The notes below the pieces were generated by a model. The model ran no database searches and was not told the origin of the DNA. It saw nothing but the letters and a program-made list of their open reading frames with translations. The position numbers and the translations under genes were made by a program. From positions 2,232,001 through 2,296,000 of the forward strand of contig OY725500.1 of assembly GCA_963281255.1 (NCBI GenBank): a DNA stretch of 64,000 bases, written 5' to 3'. Source of the DNA: Aphrocallistes beatrix. Lineage: Eukaryota > Porifera > Hexactinellida > Sceptrulophora > Aphrocallistidae. Positions 20,435 through 32,241 of this stretch are shown in pieces. The first letter of the stretch is position 1. Each line of letters starts with the position of its first letter.

Positions 20435-21721
20435 TCTCTGGTGCTGCGATTCAAGTTGAATGCAGGATGCGTACTTTATCTAACGAGGAACTTTAAGAAC
20501 GAACCATGATTGCATCTAATCATGATTTGTTAGATTTGATGTAGTAGTTTTAATATCATGTTTAGCATATCTAGCATGGTAATTACTAAAACCATGATAG
20601 TATTTATATTTTATGAGGTATGTCTTTTCAGTTTTCAGTTGAAAATAACAACACATTTCAGTTTCAGTTTCAGCAACCTTGTGGGAGATTAATTTAGTGG
20701 AAAGATTATAAAATGAGGAATTCGAATTTAAAGTTAAATCAAGCGCATCTCTTACAAATTAAAAGCTCGTGACGCGCTAAATAACTTAGTATTACAACTA
20801 TTTGTATGGTAAATTTTGGAGTGTATGAATACTTTGTCCAGGTAGTGTATAACCAATGTTTAGAACTAGTGCACACATTTGTTTATTTCGATCCCTATTC
20901 AGAACGATAATATCGTTTCTAGCATTAGTAACATAAAGTAGTAACGCACATCAATGATATCTAGTACATTTACAGATTGTCACTGCATCGCATCGCTACA
21001 ATCTGACACTATATTTTGGCCACTACCTGCCTATAACTGCCATTTTTGACCAGTCCCTTAAGTGGCAATTGTAGACATGCTTGGCTGTATTGTAAAATCA
21101 ATAGTAATAAAGTCCCTCATTTGAAATATACAAGGAGATGCTAATCGCAATATTGACAATATATGTGGCAGCTAAATATTGATACGAGCGGTGGAGCTGA
21201 AACATGTTTGCAATTAACAGTAGCCTAAATTCGAAATTTGTTCATACTTATCTAATTTTATAGTTTATTGTTGTTTTAAGTTGTGATCATTCAGAGTGAT
21301 ACCAATTATGAACTCAAGCTCGATTGTCAATGAAGCCAAGCCCAAATGTCAAAGAGAAGATGGGAAGAGGGTTAGGATTTGCAATTACTGTAGTAGATGA
21401 TTAGTTGATCCCTTGATAGTAGCAGCATAGTAGTTTTGTGCCATTTAGTTATTCATTTTGTAATTAATTGCACGATGATTAAAATATACAGATATTCAGT
21501 AGTCTCTCATAAGGGATAAATGTTATCATGTATGTTAATAGGTAACGGAAAGTAAGGGGAACATAACTTTATATTATCATATCTAAATAACCCATTTACT
21601 ACTTCATCCCGATGATTTTAAAGGTCTGGCCTTAAATATAGTAAGCTATGATAGTAGATATTTGATATAGTGATAATTTGACCAAAAATTCCCTGCTCCG
21701 GGACTATCACTATTTCAATAT
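20435..21721. other. No gene seen; solo MITE end
   Basis: AT-rich intergenic sequence. At 20828-20850 the string 'actttgtccaggtagtg' followed by TA matches mariner-type MITE right ends; the left end is not found. Nothing else recognised. Confidence 0.4.
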
Positions 21722-21800
21722 TCATGGCTCCACTAAAGTCTGACCGCAGACGAAAACGTTGAATCATCATTGAATTATGAGGTCATTGTGGCAATTCACA
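21722..21800 (+). mobile_element. Hel-family scrap
   Basis: Matches the 'atggctccactaaagt...gacgaaaacgttgaatcatc' block of the family over about 75 bases. The remainder to 22758 shows no gene. Confidence 0.5.
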
Positions 21801-22934
21801 GGGATCTAATTGTTTACTAATTCACACTTATCTAGCAGAAACATAAATACTTACCATTTTTTAGAATTTGAGATGTTAAATATAATCATCTCCTCACATT
21901 TTGGGATGACCGGATACTCTATAAGAATATCTAGCATTCGGGAAAATATTAGATGGGCCACCGTAAGTTAATACGTTTCAATGTTAACTTTTAATGAAGT
22001 TGAACAAACTATGCATTCATTTGTAATCTAGGGCCGCCAATATCCATATTTTCCCGGACAAATAAATGTTATTATCTACATAACATTAAGCGCTCCGCGG
22101 TCAATAACCCTTCTTATAATTGGAGCACACTCCATGCCTCCGCTATTAATTTTAAAGAGTGAGCGCGATCACCTATGCTTGCTTTCAAATATTTCAATTA
22201 AAAGATTGCATCAATTTATCCTAAATATAATTTCAGTAGGAAACTTGTAAAATTTATATATCTGGAGAAATTGTGAAAACAAACCTTATCAAAAGGAGTG
22301 CGTTCTAGAGAGCGCGTTCATCAGAAATAGGAGCGCTGCCGCGACTTTCGCTCCAGCCCCACTTCTCAAAATAGGAGTGCACTCCTTTAATAATATTGCT
22401 CTGATTATCAATGGTCATTATAAGTCTTCCACGAAAACATGAAAAGTAAAGTACTTTATTGTCATTCATTATATATAATTTCGTCCACAATTCCCGGATA
22501 CAGTGCTTCATATACCCGGGTATCGAAATCTTGGACACATGAATTAAACGGGTCTTTGAAAACCAGGTTCCACCCTAATAATAATTGTACAATGAAAAGA
22601 CTTTTCTGGGATGGGCGACCGCACGTTTTGAAGAATTACCAACGAAAGCAGTTAATAACTTAAGCAACTACATAGCTTATTGGTAGTGTCGGAATCCATT
22701 TTGATTTGATCTAGTGACGTTAAAATTTTTCAATCCGATTTTCCTCATTTCATGTTGCATTTTATACTTAAATTGTAATCTGTCCGTCGCTTTGATGTGT
22801 CTTGCTGTTTCTACACTGAGCATGGTATCAATCAATTAAATTCGCTTTATACTACGGGCATTCAATAAGTAGTCGTTTTCATAGTAGACTTTCCCCCAAA
22901 CTAGTAATATAATTAATATCAATGCTGCAATTTC

Positions 22935-23983
22935 TCGAAATACTCTCCTTGATGCTGTATAACTAGTTTTAGCCACTTAATCCAATCCAAAAAATCTTTT
23001 TTGAAGTCTTCACGTGGTATACCTTTCATATACTCCGAGGTGAGCCCAACTTTCGAATTCCCTCCCTGATAGGTGTTTATTCAGCTTAGGGAAGAGTCAA
23101 AAGTCGCATGGAGCGAAGTCTGGTGAGTAAGGAGGTTGATCTAGCTCTACAACTCTCATACGATCCATTTTTCCCTTACCAGCTTGGTCTTGTATGGGTC
23201 GGGAATTATCATGCAATAATCTTAATCCTCCAGTCCCAGTTCTTGGCCGTCGATTGTGGTAGAATTTCTCTACCTCAGAAAGGCACTCATTCATGTAAAA
23301 TGATCCAGTAATTGTGGTATTATTGGGGACACAAATCAGGCACACTGGACCATAATAATAATAAAAATATACAGTATATAACCTTGGGGTCCCGGAAGTC
23401 ATGTCGGGATCATTGGTGGGTCCAGGCCTTTAGCTACCCATACTTTGTTAACTTCATTTGATAAAAGCTCTCTATAACGTATCCAAGTCTCATCACCAGT
23501 CACGACCTCGAATAGTCTCCTGGAGTCGTTTCTATCGAAGTCAGAAAGCAACTTTTGAGCACATTGAACCCTCTTAGTTTTCTGGGCCTGTGTTAGTGCA
23601 TGCGGGATCCACCGAGCGCAGATTTTCCTAAATTGCAAATTGTCATGCACAATGGAATGAGCGGTTCCCGTTGAGACCCCAACTGCATTAGCTATCTCCA
23701 CCAATGAAATATGAGGGTCTTCCTCAAGTAATTCGTAAACCTCGAGGGCACGTTTGTCACTGGCGCCGGAAATCGACCTCCCTGCTCTGGGCTTATCTTC
23801 TATCGACTCTCTTCCCTCACGAAAACGTCGGGCCCAGTCAACTATCGTGGAATATGGAAGAGTTCTATCATTATAAACCTCCATCAAATCCTTGTAGATG
23901 TCGGTTGAAGAAACTTGGAGCAGTGTACGAATCTTTACATATGCTCGCTGCTCAATTTTGAAATCTGCACTCTCGGAAGCCAT
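22935..23983 (-). pseudogene. Mariner transposase (DD34D) pseudogene
   Basis: A cut-and-paste transposase of the mariner family. The start chosen is MASESADFKIEQR at 23983 rather than the earlier in-frame Met at 24040, because family proteins begin at this HTH region. The N-terminal HTH pair spans roughly residues 5-110 (YSTIVDWARRFREGR, DKPRAGR). ARWIPHALT matches the mariner WVPHxLT signature. The first Asp is in VVTGDETWI (about 23494). A frameshift near 23400 moves to a second frame, which carries LLHDNSRPI (second Asp) and YSPDFAPCDF (third Asp), 34 residues apart. A stop then replaces the Trp expected after CDF (23097-23099), and the remainder (LFPKLNKHLSG, YTASRRVF) reads on to about 22935. 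Inactive despite retaining the catalytic triad. Confidence 0.88.
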
Positions 23984-24058
23984 AATAAATGCCAGTATAT
24001 AAAATTGCCAAACTAATAATAGCCACAGTATAAAAACCAAAGCTCAGAATTGAAAGTA

Positions 24059-24241
24059 CACTCAGGGTCGCTTATTATGAACCCGTTAATATTAACATTC
24101 GTTTATTATGAACTAACCTCCTGGTCCCAATTTCATTTTTTGAATAGGATTTGTATTGAATCAAGTTCGCTTAATATGAAGTATCTCTATTATGAACAGA
24201 TTTTTTGGTCCCTGGTGGTTTACAATAAGCGACCATGACTG
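24059..24241. mobile_element. 183-bp pogo-type MITE
   Basis: Ends cactcagggtcgcttattat and aataagcgaccatgactg with TA on both sides. A close relative is at 31463-31647. It lies in the mariner's 5' untranslated end, so it is younger than the mariner. Confidence 0.85.
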
Positions 24242-24413
24242 TATCATTTGAAAGAGCATCGGTAAGGTTACATTAGATATGCTAACCCAATTCTGAATCA
24301 AATGAAACAACCAAGATATATCGCAATACGACTACTTATTGAACGCCCGTAGTAATTACCAGATTATACATGTTTATGTCACACTAAATTATATTCAAAA
24401 ATAAAACTTCGAT

Positions 24414-26133
24414 CATAGCATTCAATGCATAAGGCAATGGCAGTCACTATTTTTTTTGACCAGGGATTGCTTAGTATATTCAAATTTACATTCATCCTTT
24501 ATACGATATATATGAGTAATTAAGCATTTCAAGTGACCAACTCACATATATGACCACTAATTGTCAAGACATATTTGATCTTTGTAAATATTTTTATTCT
24601 GGAGAAATCAAATATGACATAATATAAATATTAAGCTAATAAATACAAAATAAACATTGGATTTCGAGAAGTACTAATGAGACAGACTTCTACTTCAAGA
24701 TGGCAGACTATGGCTTGACTTAGTTTGAGAGATAGGCTTGACTAGCTTGAGATAGGCTCGATTTAGCTTGAGAGATATACTGGACTAAGCTTAGCTTGAG
24801 AGACAGACTTGACTTAGATTGACAGACATACTTGACTTAGCTTGAGACAGACTTGACACAGTTTGAGAGACAGACTTGACCTGAGACGTCATAAGGGAAC
24901 AATATACTTCAACGAGTAATAAGGAACAATCACACACTCTGGCCTTCCAAAAGGCTATAGTCACACATTTCGGACCTCTACAGCATGATGAAGTTGACTA
25001 AATAAACAAATAATATTATTAAATTAGTTCTTGAATTTAGTTTGGTTTACTATTATCATGTTTCAATACTACGGTAGTGCATTATAATATAGAGGTCTTA
25101 ACTTTATTAGATAATGAACAGTTGAATACAGTGAAAAAAGCTATGGTAGAATGTCAAACCGTGACGTACTGCATGTGCCAAATGTCTCCAAGTATATAAT
25201 GTCGTAATTCCACAGTAGCACATGCAAAATGAATAAGATTAGTATGGAAAGTTTTAAATTTTATGCTAAGGGTGCAGATACATCGTCGTTAAAATGACTA
25301 TTCTTTTCTACCCAATTCACATTGAACATTTTCCAAACATTATTGAGGAATTTCAATAACTCAACAGTTTGGTTCTCACAATGTTTTTTCCATGTGATAA
25401 GCTAACTGTTCGACAGAAGTTGACTCGTGGGAAACCTTAAGGGCCAAATTTATATTTTGCCTTTCCAAGCTGATAGCCAGCAGGCTTTCGATGTTAATTT
25501 GGGGCACTTCTAAATAAATTGCATTTATCCAAATTAAATAAGATTCTTATGCACATGTTTTTGGAGTAGAGGATTGCATTTACTAAAATGGGGGAAGGTA
25601 AACACTTTTTCGTAGTCTTTTAAATTAAGTCAATTGTTTAAAACAAACTTGAGCATATGCATGATTCTAGAATAATTGCATTACTTAAGTCTTAAGAAAC
25701 CACTCACCCTTGGAATATTGTTGTTTTAGTAGTCATCACAGGTCTTGGAATGGCTCATAAATAAAAAACTTCAGAAGTGTTCTAATCTCTGTAATTGGAA
25801 GTAAAGCCAGGCGCTACATAAGACATCTCGTCCAAATAGTAATGAATGCAATTAGTGTTGTCAAATGAGATTATAAATGAGTAATGGAAATGATAGACAA
25901 TAAAACAATACGTAAGTGTAATACACTAGTGTTGTATGTGAAGTAAATATAAATATTGTGGTTACATAATATTTTCAAAATGAATATTTAATCAACCATG
26001 AACACAAAATATGTAATAATTATATAGTTGACAATAACAGTATTAATTTAGCGGTTTTAGGATTGAATATACTAAGCAATCCATGGTACTAATTTTTTGG
26101 TGACTGCAATTGCCTTATGTATAGAATGCTATG
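24414..26133. mobile_element. E-family element, copy 1 (1720 bp)
   Basis: The ends catagcattcaatgcataag(gcaatggcagtcac) and (gtgactgcaattgcc)ttatgtatagaatgctatg are ~34-bp inverted repeats. The right arm of F gives the empty site around 'aaacttcgatatatc', showing a duplication of about 7 bp (cttcgat at 24407-24413, tttcgat at 26134-26140). No open frame above 65 codons makes sense, so it is non-autonomous. A second copy is at 44803-47690. Confidence 0.88.
24715..24890. repeat. Minisatellite inside E copy 1
   Basis: About seven imperfect units of 20-27 bases built on 'gacttgacttagcttgagag'. The E copy at 44803 has a longer array, so unit number varies between copies. Confidence 0.85.
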
Positions 26134-26280
26134 TTTCGATAAATCTTGGCAAAATGTAGGGTTTTGTATTTTGTAATTTTTTAGTATCCCACATGACTGC
26201 CAACATATATTTTATATTGCTATTTTTCATATTTGCGTGTTTACCAAAACCCTTAGGATAAGCAGTATCAGTTCAGATCT

Positions 26281-26690
26281 GCTTGGGTGGTGCAGTGGTT
26301 AGGGCGTTTGATTACCAAGAGTTAGGTCACGGGTTCTAACCTCGCTCTAGTCATTTGCATTTTACTCTCAATTACATTGCTACTGTAATGTAATCTGATC
26401 CTACACTCTTGCAGAACCTTAGTGAGCTGAAAGCACTAAGGATGTCATCTCGTTTAAAGGTAAAGTTAAGTCAGGTGATATCTTTCTTGCCTACTGTTAG
26501 CCGAGTTTTTCTCTGTAACACTCATATGCATACACACATGCTGCATACTCCACAGTAAGCAACTATCAGTAGGTCTAGCACCTCACCCAGATTGTAAACC
26601 CCCTGAGAACATATTAGCATGGATTCGGGGGATGTACGAGTATATATCAATAAACTTTATTAACTTTTTAACTTTAAATAAATAAATTCA
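26281..26690 (+). mobile_element. tRNA-derived SINE
   Basis: The head looks like an RNA polymerase III promoter: a box A-like 'tggtgcagtggttaggg' at 26289 and a box B-like 'gggttctaacctc' at 26331, 25-30 bases apart. This is the tRNA layout, but the rest cannot fold as a tRNA. About 300 bases of unrelated body follow, ending in an A-rich tail (aaataaataaa) near 26685. It interrupts the left arm of element F; the right arm has about 90 other bases at that point, so the exact empty site is not readable. Orientation is plus. Confidence 0.75.
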
Positions 26691-27229
26691 ATTTTCCAAA
26701 AATGTTATATTACGTATACTCTTCGTTACGTCGAACCAAGAGATTAAACATTATAGTAATGTAGTATATTACTGACATCGTGCGTTTAAATATAATGTTT
26801 CTTAAGATTCAATGTAGGGCTTAGATTGCAAGTAAAACTGAAAAGAATTTGCACAATAGTGGAGAACAACAAACATTAATTCAAATATTATGTCTACTTG
26901 GATTCGTATACCTCTTTTTAATATTCTATATATTGTATAGTAATTATGAATCATATATAATTCAATGCATATAGATTCTTTGAATCGATAAGATTTCATG
27001 CTTCACAGTTATTGTTATCATTTGTGGTAGTGGCTTCATAGAAATTGAAACCATTCTGTGTTTCTAGTATGTACTTTTTTTCCAGAAACAATAAATAGCT
27101 AATTATATTATAAAAACTCAAATAAACAGAATTACAAATCTCATTCTTTATATTCTTGACAGTTATGGCAATACCAATTAAAGCATCATTTTTATGCGAT
27201 AGTTATCAAATTGATAATCTTTATCGTGT

Positions 27230-28760
27230 TTGTTGGTTGTACTTCAACCAAACTTTATCCAGAGGGATACCGAAATAATATGTTCGCCAACTCATCTTGT
27301 GATGAATAGAGCACTTAAATACAACCAAGTTGACTTCATGCAAGAGCTCGCAGACACAACTAGGCCAAAGGTACCTTGTTCAGGTTGTCGGTCCCGTCTA
27401 GCTAACGTAGAAACAGGTAAATTAACAACTGAAAAATGGGAGGGTGATCGTGCTAAAATTGAGATTATACCCAGTATTGAAGAGCAACAGCCAGAGATTT
27501 ACAGAGATTAAGTCATCTATTAGGTCATCTTGTTTAGGTCATCTTAAATTTAGTTAGGTCATCTTGGGAAAAATCTTGGGAAAAGGTCATCTTGGGAAAA
27601 ATTTAATTAGGTCATCTTGGGAAAAATTCTCATACGGAACTAGGAAGAATTATACGCCGAGATGGAATTTCCTTTCCTGATTGCGGGATTAAACGCGCAT
27701 GGGAAAAATGGGAGATATTTTTGGAAGAATTTTTATAGCAATTATCCTTCCAATGGTAAAAAAGAAATTGATACCTATTCAACAAGCCTAATCTGTTCGG
27801 ATGCTGTATTGACATCAATATTCTCCTCAACATTATTACTCATTGACAGTCAGATTATATCTCTAGATTGAAGATTGAACTACCCATGTCCATTCTGTTT
27901 ATGGCGAAATGGTTCATTCTGTACAGATTTACCAGACAAAGCTAGGAAACACCAGGATCTTATGATTGATTTAGTTAGAAAACGCCATAACGTTATAAAT
28001 AACCCAATCATTTCTTGGTCAGAGTCACCAGTGAAAAAAATAACCCTCGCTTAATTGCATATTCTTCTTGGTTTAGTAAACAGAATATACAATGAAGCAA
28101 GACCAAATGACAGTGCATAAAATCGAACGATCATCAGCTTTACAAGCATCACTGCTCAGCGATCTGTCGATCTAGGGTACACGGATCTGAATATTGGAAT
28201 GCTACTCTGGAAGGTAATTCCTGTTCTGCTGGATCATTTGGATGATATACGATTTGCGTTAAATTGTTAAATTCCTAAATGCATTGAAAACATTGAAACA
28301 AGTAAAGGATAATTGCTTAGGTAAGATTAGGAAAACAGGATGGCGTGAAAGTATACAAGCGTTTAGAGAAGCTTGGAGTGATGCAAATTTACCATGGTCG
28401 CTAAAATCTCATATTCTGTTTGATCACTACGAAGAATATTTCAATCGGTTTGAAAGTATATCCAATGCCGGTGCAGCAATTAGTTCAGAACAGAGTGGAG
28501 AAATGCTTTATTCAAGAATACAGCAAGTTTGGAATCTTCGATTCAAGACAGGTAGAGAAAATCCTTAATATCCTCAGTGTCTTGTCGATTGTATAGCGAC
28601 TTACAACTACAACCTGCAGTGGGACACCGTTACTAGATCAACAAACAAAGTAGAATTGAGCAATAAAAAGGAAGGAGAAAATGATGAGGACAGTGATGAC
28701 GAGGAAATATTAGTGCTTCATAATTGGGAAACTGATTCTGAAAGCTCTGATTCAGAATAA
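27230..28760 (+). pseudogene. Degenerate gene of element F, unclassified TE protein
   Basis: Several frames in order look like one decayed protein. The first (27230-27511) has CSGCRSRL, a possible zinc-knuckle pair. A middle piece (about 28045-28095) reads LHILLGLVNRIYNEA. The next frame, open from 28284, reads SLKSHILFDHYEEYFNRF and ISSEQSGEMLYSRIQQVW. After a TAA at 28566 the same frame continues YPQCLVDCIATYNYNLQW and ends in an acidic tail (EGENDEDSDDEEI...DSESSDSE) at about 28760. The combination 'LH..LG.VN..Y', 'K.HI...H..E.F', 'SEQ.GE' and 'YN..L' recurs, as far as I recall, in uncharacterised TE proteins of many invertebrates, but I cannot name the family. Its position between F's inverted arms suggests it is F's own gene. 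It has at least three frame breaks. Confidence 0.5.
27516..27640. repeat. taggtcatcttgggaaaaa minisatellite
   Basis: About six imperfect repeats of 'taggtcatcttgggaaaaat', some truncated, lying inside the degenerate gene of element F and destroying its frame. Confidence 0.85.
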
Positions 28761-28831
28761 GAAATGTTATTCCATGCTCTGTTCATCTACTAAGAGTTAT
28801 TTAACTAATTGCATTTTTCTATATACATATA

Positions 28832-30163
28832 CAGGGTGTATCATAAATGTTGTCGGGTAGTAACAATTTTCATGTAATTACGAATTGAAATAAAACCTTA
28901 ATCATGATTCAATTTCGAATGCAGTATCGCAATATACTATATTAAAGCTTACTAAAACATTACTTGGCTTTATTTTACTGAATTATTTCTCAGAATTTTA
29001 TTTATCACAGACGCCCCTTAATTTTTTCAGAAAGTGAATGTCCGAGATCACTGTTAGAAATCCGTAGTCAAGCTATTGGCATGATAATTACTGGTATGAC
29101 CCAGAAAGATGTTGCTACAAAGCTCGGAGTTAGTTTGAGATCAATCGAACGTTGGTAGCGCAAGCATAAGCTCGGAAAATCTCAAAAAACCGAAGTCCAT
29201 CCTGGAAGGAAATCCAGCGTACAAAAGGCCGCCAAAATTATAATTTCGAAATCAGTCGGCAAAAGAGGCAAATCTACTAGGAAATTGGCTGAAATAGTGA
29301 GCAGAAGGGGCTATCCTATATCCCATTCAACCGTTCATCGTTATCTTCGGGATAATATTGGCGCAAAATCTTACAAAAGGCCTAAAAGGCCGCGATTGAC
29401 GGAGAAAATGAAGGAAAGGCGACTGAAATTTGCAGAATCTCACAAAAATTGGACTGTTGAAGATTGGAAACAGGTATTGTGGTCTGATGATGCTCCGTTT
29501 CAATTGTTCGATACCCCAAATCGACAGAACGACCGGGTATGGGCTCAAAATTCGGACAATATTGAACCCTGCGTTCAAGTAAAATTTCCTGGGAAAATTC
29601 ATGTCTGGGGCATGATGTCCCACCGAGCTGTATCTGATCTCCATATAGTGCCTCCAAAACAGACAATAAATGGTTGCTACTATCGGAACTTTATTTTGGA
29701 AAAGAACTGTAAGGATGCAATAGAACGCAGGTCAGAAAATGGGACTATTTTCCTGCGGTCAATGCTCCCAGATATGTCCAGTTTCATTTTCATGAGGATG
29801 GTGCTCCAGCACACACTGCGAATTTGACTCAGTCGTGGTGTGGAAAGAATTTCCAAAGTTTTGGAAGAAAGAAGAGTGGCCAGGAAACTCTCCCGACCTG
29901 AATCCTATTGAGAATCTATGGTCTATTCTGAAAGATAGCGTCAGCCAAATGGAGAATGTGACGAAGCTGGACGATTTAATTTTCCAGGTAAAAAAGGCTT
30001 GGATGGACATTGACCGGAAATTTTTAGAAAATTTAGTAAGTAGTATGCCGAATAGGATGAGATTAGTTCTAGAATGTAATAGAGATTACATTAATAAATA
30101 ACCAGCTTAATTGATCCACGATTCTGTGTTTTATCTCATTTTCTACATTTATGATACACCCTG
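28832..30163 (+). mobile_element. Tc1-like element, 1332 bp, both ends intact
   Basis: The ends cagggtgtatcataaatgt and acatttatgatacaccctg are perfect inverted repeats, each next to TA. Length and single internal gene are typical of Tc1. It sits between the acidic C-terminus of F's gene and F's right arm. Confidence 0.95.
29036..30101 (+). pseudogene. Tc1-like transposase pseudogene
   Basis: A nearly complete Tc1-family DDE transposase with three visible lesions. The N-terminal paired-type HTH (GMTQKDVATKLGVSLRSIERW, split by a stop at 29157) is followed by a second HTH (KLAEIVSRRGYPISHSTVHR, from 29283) and the basic linker KRPKRPRL. The core carries VLWSDDAPFQLF (first Asp, about 29488), HEDGAPAHTAN (second Asp, about 29794) and NSPDLNPIENLW (Glu, about 29910). 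The frame changes near 29755 and again near 29850. The tail VSSMPNRMRLVLE is the conserved Tc1 ending 'S.P.R...V....G', and the stop is at 30099-30101. The second Asp to Glu distance is about 35-37 residues, uncertain because it spans a frameshift. The start is upstream of the first clear Met; the initiator cannot be fixed. Confidence 0.88.
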
Positions 30164-30799
30164 TATAACATATTATATTTAAGTTACTCATTGATATTTG
30201 AAAATGGGTAGACAAATTCAAGTCGGCGAAATATTTTTATGGAGTTAATTGTCCACTTCTATAGTGCAATTTTTTTCAGCTTCACTTGCAATCTAAACCC
30301 TTCATAAAATCTTCAGAAACATTATTTTTAAACGCACGATGTCGGTAATATACATCACTACTCGTATAATATAACATATTTGGAAAATTGAATTTCTTTA
30401 TTTGGGGAATTGAATTTCTTTATTATGTCCGGACATGATGAGTCCTTAGTTTAAATGATCTAAAAATCATGAAAAATAGTTGTCTCATGTTCTAAACTGA
30501 TACTGCTTATTCAAAGGGTTTTGGTAAATACGTAAATATAAAAAATAGCAATATAAAATATATGTTGACACTTGACGTCATGTGGGACACTAAAAAAATC
30601 ACAAAATACAAAACCTTACATTTTGACAAGATATATCGAAGTTTCATCTTTAAATATCATTTAGTGCGACGTAAACATGAATAATCTGGTAATTATAAAG
30701 CGAATTTAAATGATTCATACCATACTCAGTGTGGAAACATCGGGACACATCAAAGAGACGGATAGATTACAATTTACATGTATTTTTTTAAAGAATTAA

Positions 30800-30905
30800 C
30801 ACCTGTGAACTGTTATAATTGTTATCACTCGAAAAATTACAATTTTTCAATTTTAATGCGGATTGATGAGTTATAACAGATCATCATTTTGTGAATGATT
30901 GGGGG
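30800..30905 (-). mobile_element. Hel-family fragment
   Basis: Matches the family from 'gttataattgttatcactcga' to 'agatcatcattttgtga', minus orientation, and cuts off the outer edge of element F. The next 85 bases hold nothing recognised. Confidence 0.55.
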
Positions 30906-31023
30906 GAGGAAGGGCAACTCCGGGTCAGGGGACAATTGTCCGGAAAATTTGTACAAAAATGCTCGTATAGATTAGAAATAGGAAATTTAAAAACTCGATT
31001 GTGTGTATATATATATATATATA

Positions 31024-31693
31024 CAAGCGCTCTTCGCTTGCTTGCGATGCGCTGCAGGCGGACACTTTGTGTCCGCCAGATGTGTCTTGTGGGCGCTTGA
31101 AGTCACTTTGTTTAATTATAGGGGATATAGCATCTCTAAATACGTCTGTCCTACTATCAAAATCGATATCGCACGAAAAATCAAAAAATTGTCATTAATA
31201 AAATTTTGATGCTTAATGATGAGTAATCATTTTTTGATTATAGTTGTATCACATGTGAAAAATTTTAATGTACACATTCTATTAAATTTCACCCTTCTAT
31301 AATATAAAATGGCTGAGTTATAGTCGAGAAACTTAAATTTCCTTTTTCGTCTGAGGTCAGAGCTTACTGGAGCCAAAGCCAAAATACTCCCACATGCCAA
31401 AAATCAGCTTTATGAGCCCGGCAGTTTCTCCAATCAATTCGTTACAGATATATATATATATACAGTCAGGGTCGCTTATTATGAACACCTTGGGGACCAA
31501 AAAGTCAGTTCATAATAGAGAGACTTCATATTAAGTGAACTCGACCTAATACAAATCCTATGGAACCTGTTGAATTGGGACCACAGAGTTAGTTCATAAT
31601 AAACGAATGTTCATATTAAGCGGGTTCATAATAAGCGAACCTGACTGTATACATATACATATGCACCACATTAATCGAGTTTTAATAGTAAGA
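31024..31693 (-). mobile_element. Hel-family element with nested pogo-type MITE
   Basis: Full-length minus-strand copy: the tail caagcgctcttcgcttgctt begins at 31024 after A, the GGCGGACACTTTGTGTCCGCC hairpin follows, and the terminal 'atcgagttttaatagtaaga' ends near 31693. The MITE at 31463-31647 sits in its AT microsatellite. The next Hel copy starts head to head with it. Confidence 0.85.
31463..31647. mobile_element. 185-bp pogo-type MITE
   Basis: Ends cagtcagggtcgcttattat and taataagcgaacctgactg, with TA either side (31461-31462, 31648-31649). Internal arms also pair. Relative of the MITE at 24059. Confidence 0.88.
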
Positions 31694-31694
31694 A

Positions 31695-32182
31695 TATCTG
31701 TAATGAATTGATTGAAGAAACTGCCAAGCACAGAAAGCTGATTTTTGGCATGTCGGAGTCTTTTGGCTATAGCTCCATTACGTTCTGAGTTCAGACCAAA
31801 ATGTCTACTCATCATGGAATTATGATGCCATTGTCACCTCTTTTAGAATTGAAAATTTCAGTTTTTCGACCATAACTCAGCCATTTTAAGTGATAGAAGG
31901 CTGAAATTTTAATGGAATGTGTATATTGATACATTTCAATAAAAATTCAACTATAATCAAATAATGATGACTTATCACTCTGTTATGACGTCATCAATAC
32001 GCTTCAAAAATTTTACAATTGACAAATTTAGTGATTTTTCGTGCGATATCGATTAAAACAGTAGTACAAACGTATTTAGAGATGTTGTATCCCTTATAAT
32101 CATCAATCAATGTAACCCCAGGCGCCTCCTACAGACACAAAGTACCGCCAGCCGCGCAGCGCAAGAAAGCGAAGCGCACTTG
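31695..32182 (+). mobile_element. Hel-family element, plus orientation
   Basis: From 'ctgtaatgaattgattgaag' through the usual blocks to the tail gaagcgcacttg ending at 32182 and followed by T. It lacks the first 'TCCTTACTATTAAAACTCGA' segment. The following 32188-32222 is another isolated 5' end in minus orientation. Confidence 0.8.
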
Positions 32183-32241
32183 TATATAAATATACATTAA
32201 TCGAGTTTTAATAGGAAGGATATATTATATATATAAACTTA

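Larger units (their letters stand above)
22852..24352 (-). mobile_element. Mariner element, TA-flanked, with nested MITE
   Basis: The ends ctacgggcattcaataagta and tacttattgaacgcccgtag are inverted repeats flanked by TA. The right arm of element F provides the empty site (tttataattaccag), proving a TA duplication. Removing the 183-bp MITE leaves about 1.3 kb, the usual mariner length. Confidence 0.93.
22759..30785 (+). mobile_element. Element F: long-TIR transposon with nested insertions
   Basis: Two inverted arms bracket a degenerate gene. Left arm pieces are 22759-22851, 24353-24413, 26134-26284 and about 26690-26900. The right arm is 30170-30785, continuous. Matching blocks include 'aattgtaatctgtccgtc', 'attaccagattatacatg', 'gggttttgtattttgta', 'tgctatttttcatattt' and 'ttgcaagtaaaactgaa' against their complements on the right. 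The breaks in the left arm are occupied by a mariner, an E copy and a SINE. A Tc1 element lies just inside the right arm. Outer edges are approximate: the right edge is cut by a Hel fragment. Confidence 0.75.

Noticed and set aside
26281-26360. A functional tRNA gene
   Set aside because: A and B boxes are present but no acceptor stem, anticodon stem or 3' end can be formed, and the sequence continues as a SINE body.
32188-32222. Treating Hel elements as ordinary TIR transposons because reversed 'TCCTTACTATTAAAACTCGA' sometimes follows the CTTG end
   Set aside because: At the two loci with empty sites the element ends at CTTG with no second terminal copy; the adjacent reversed ends are separate insertions.
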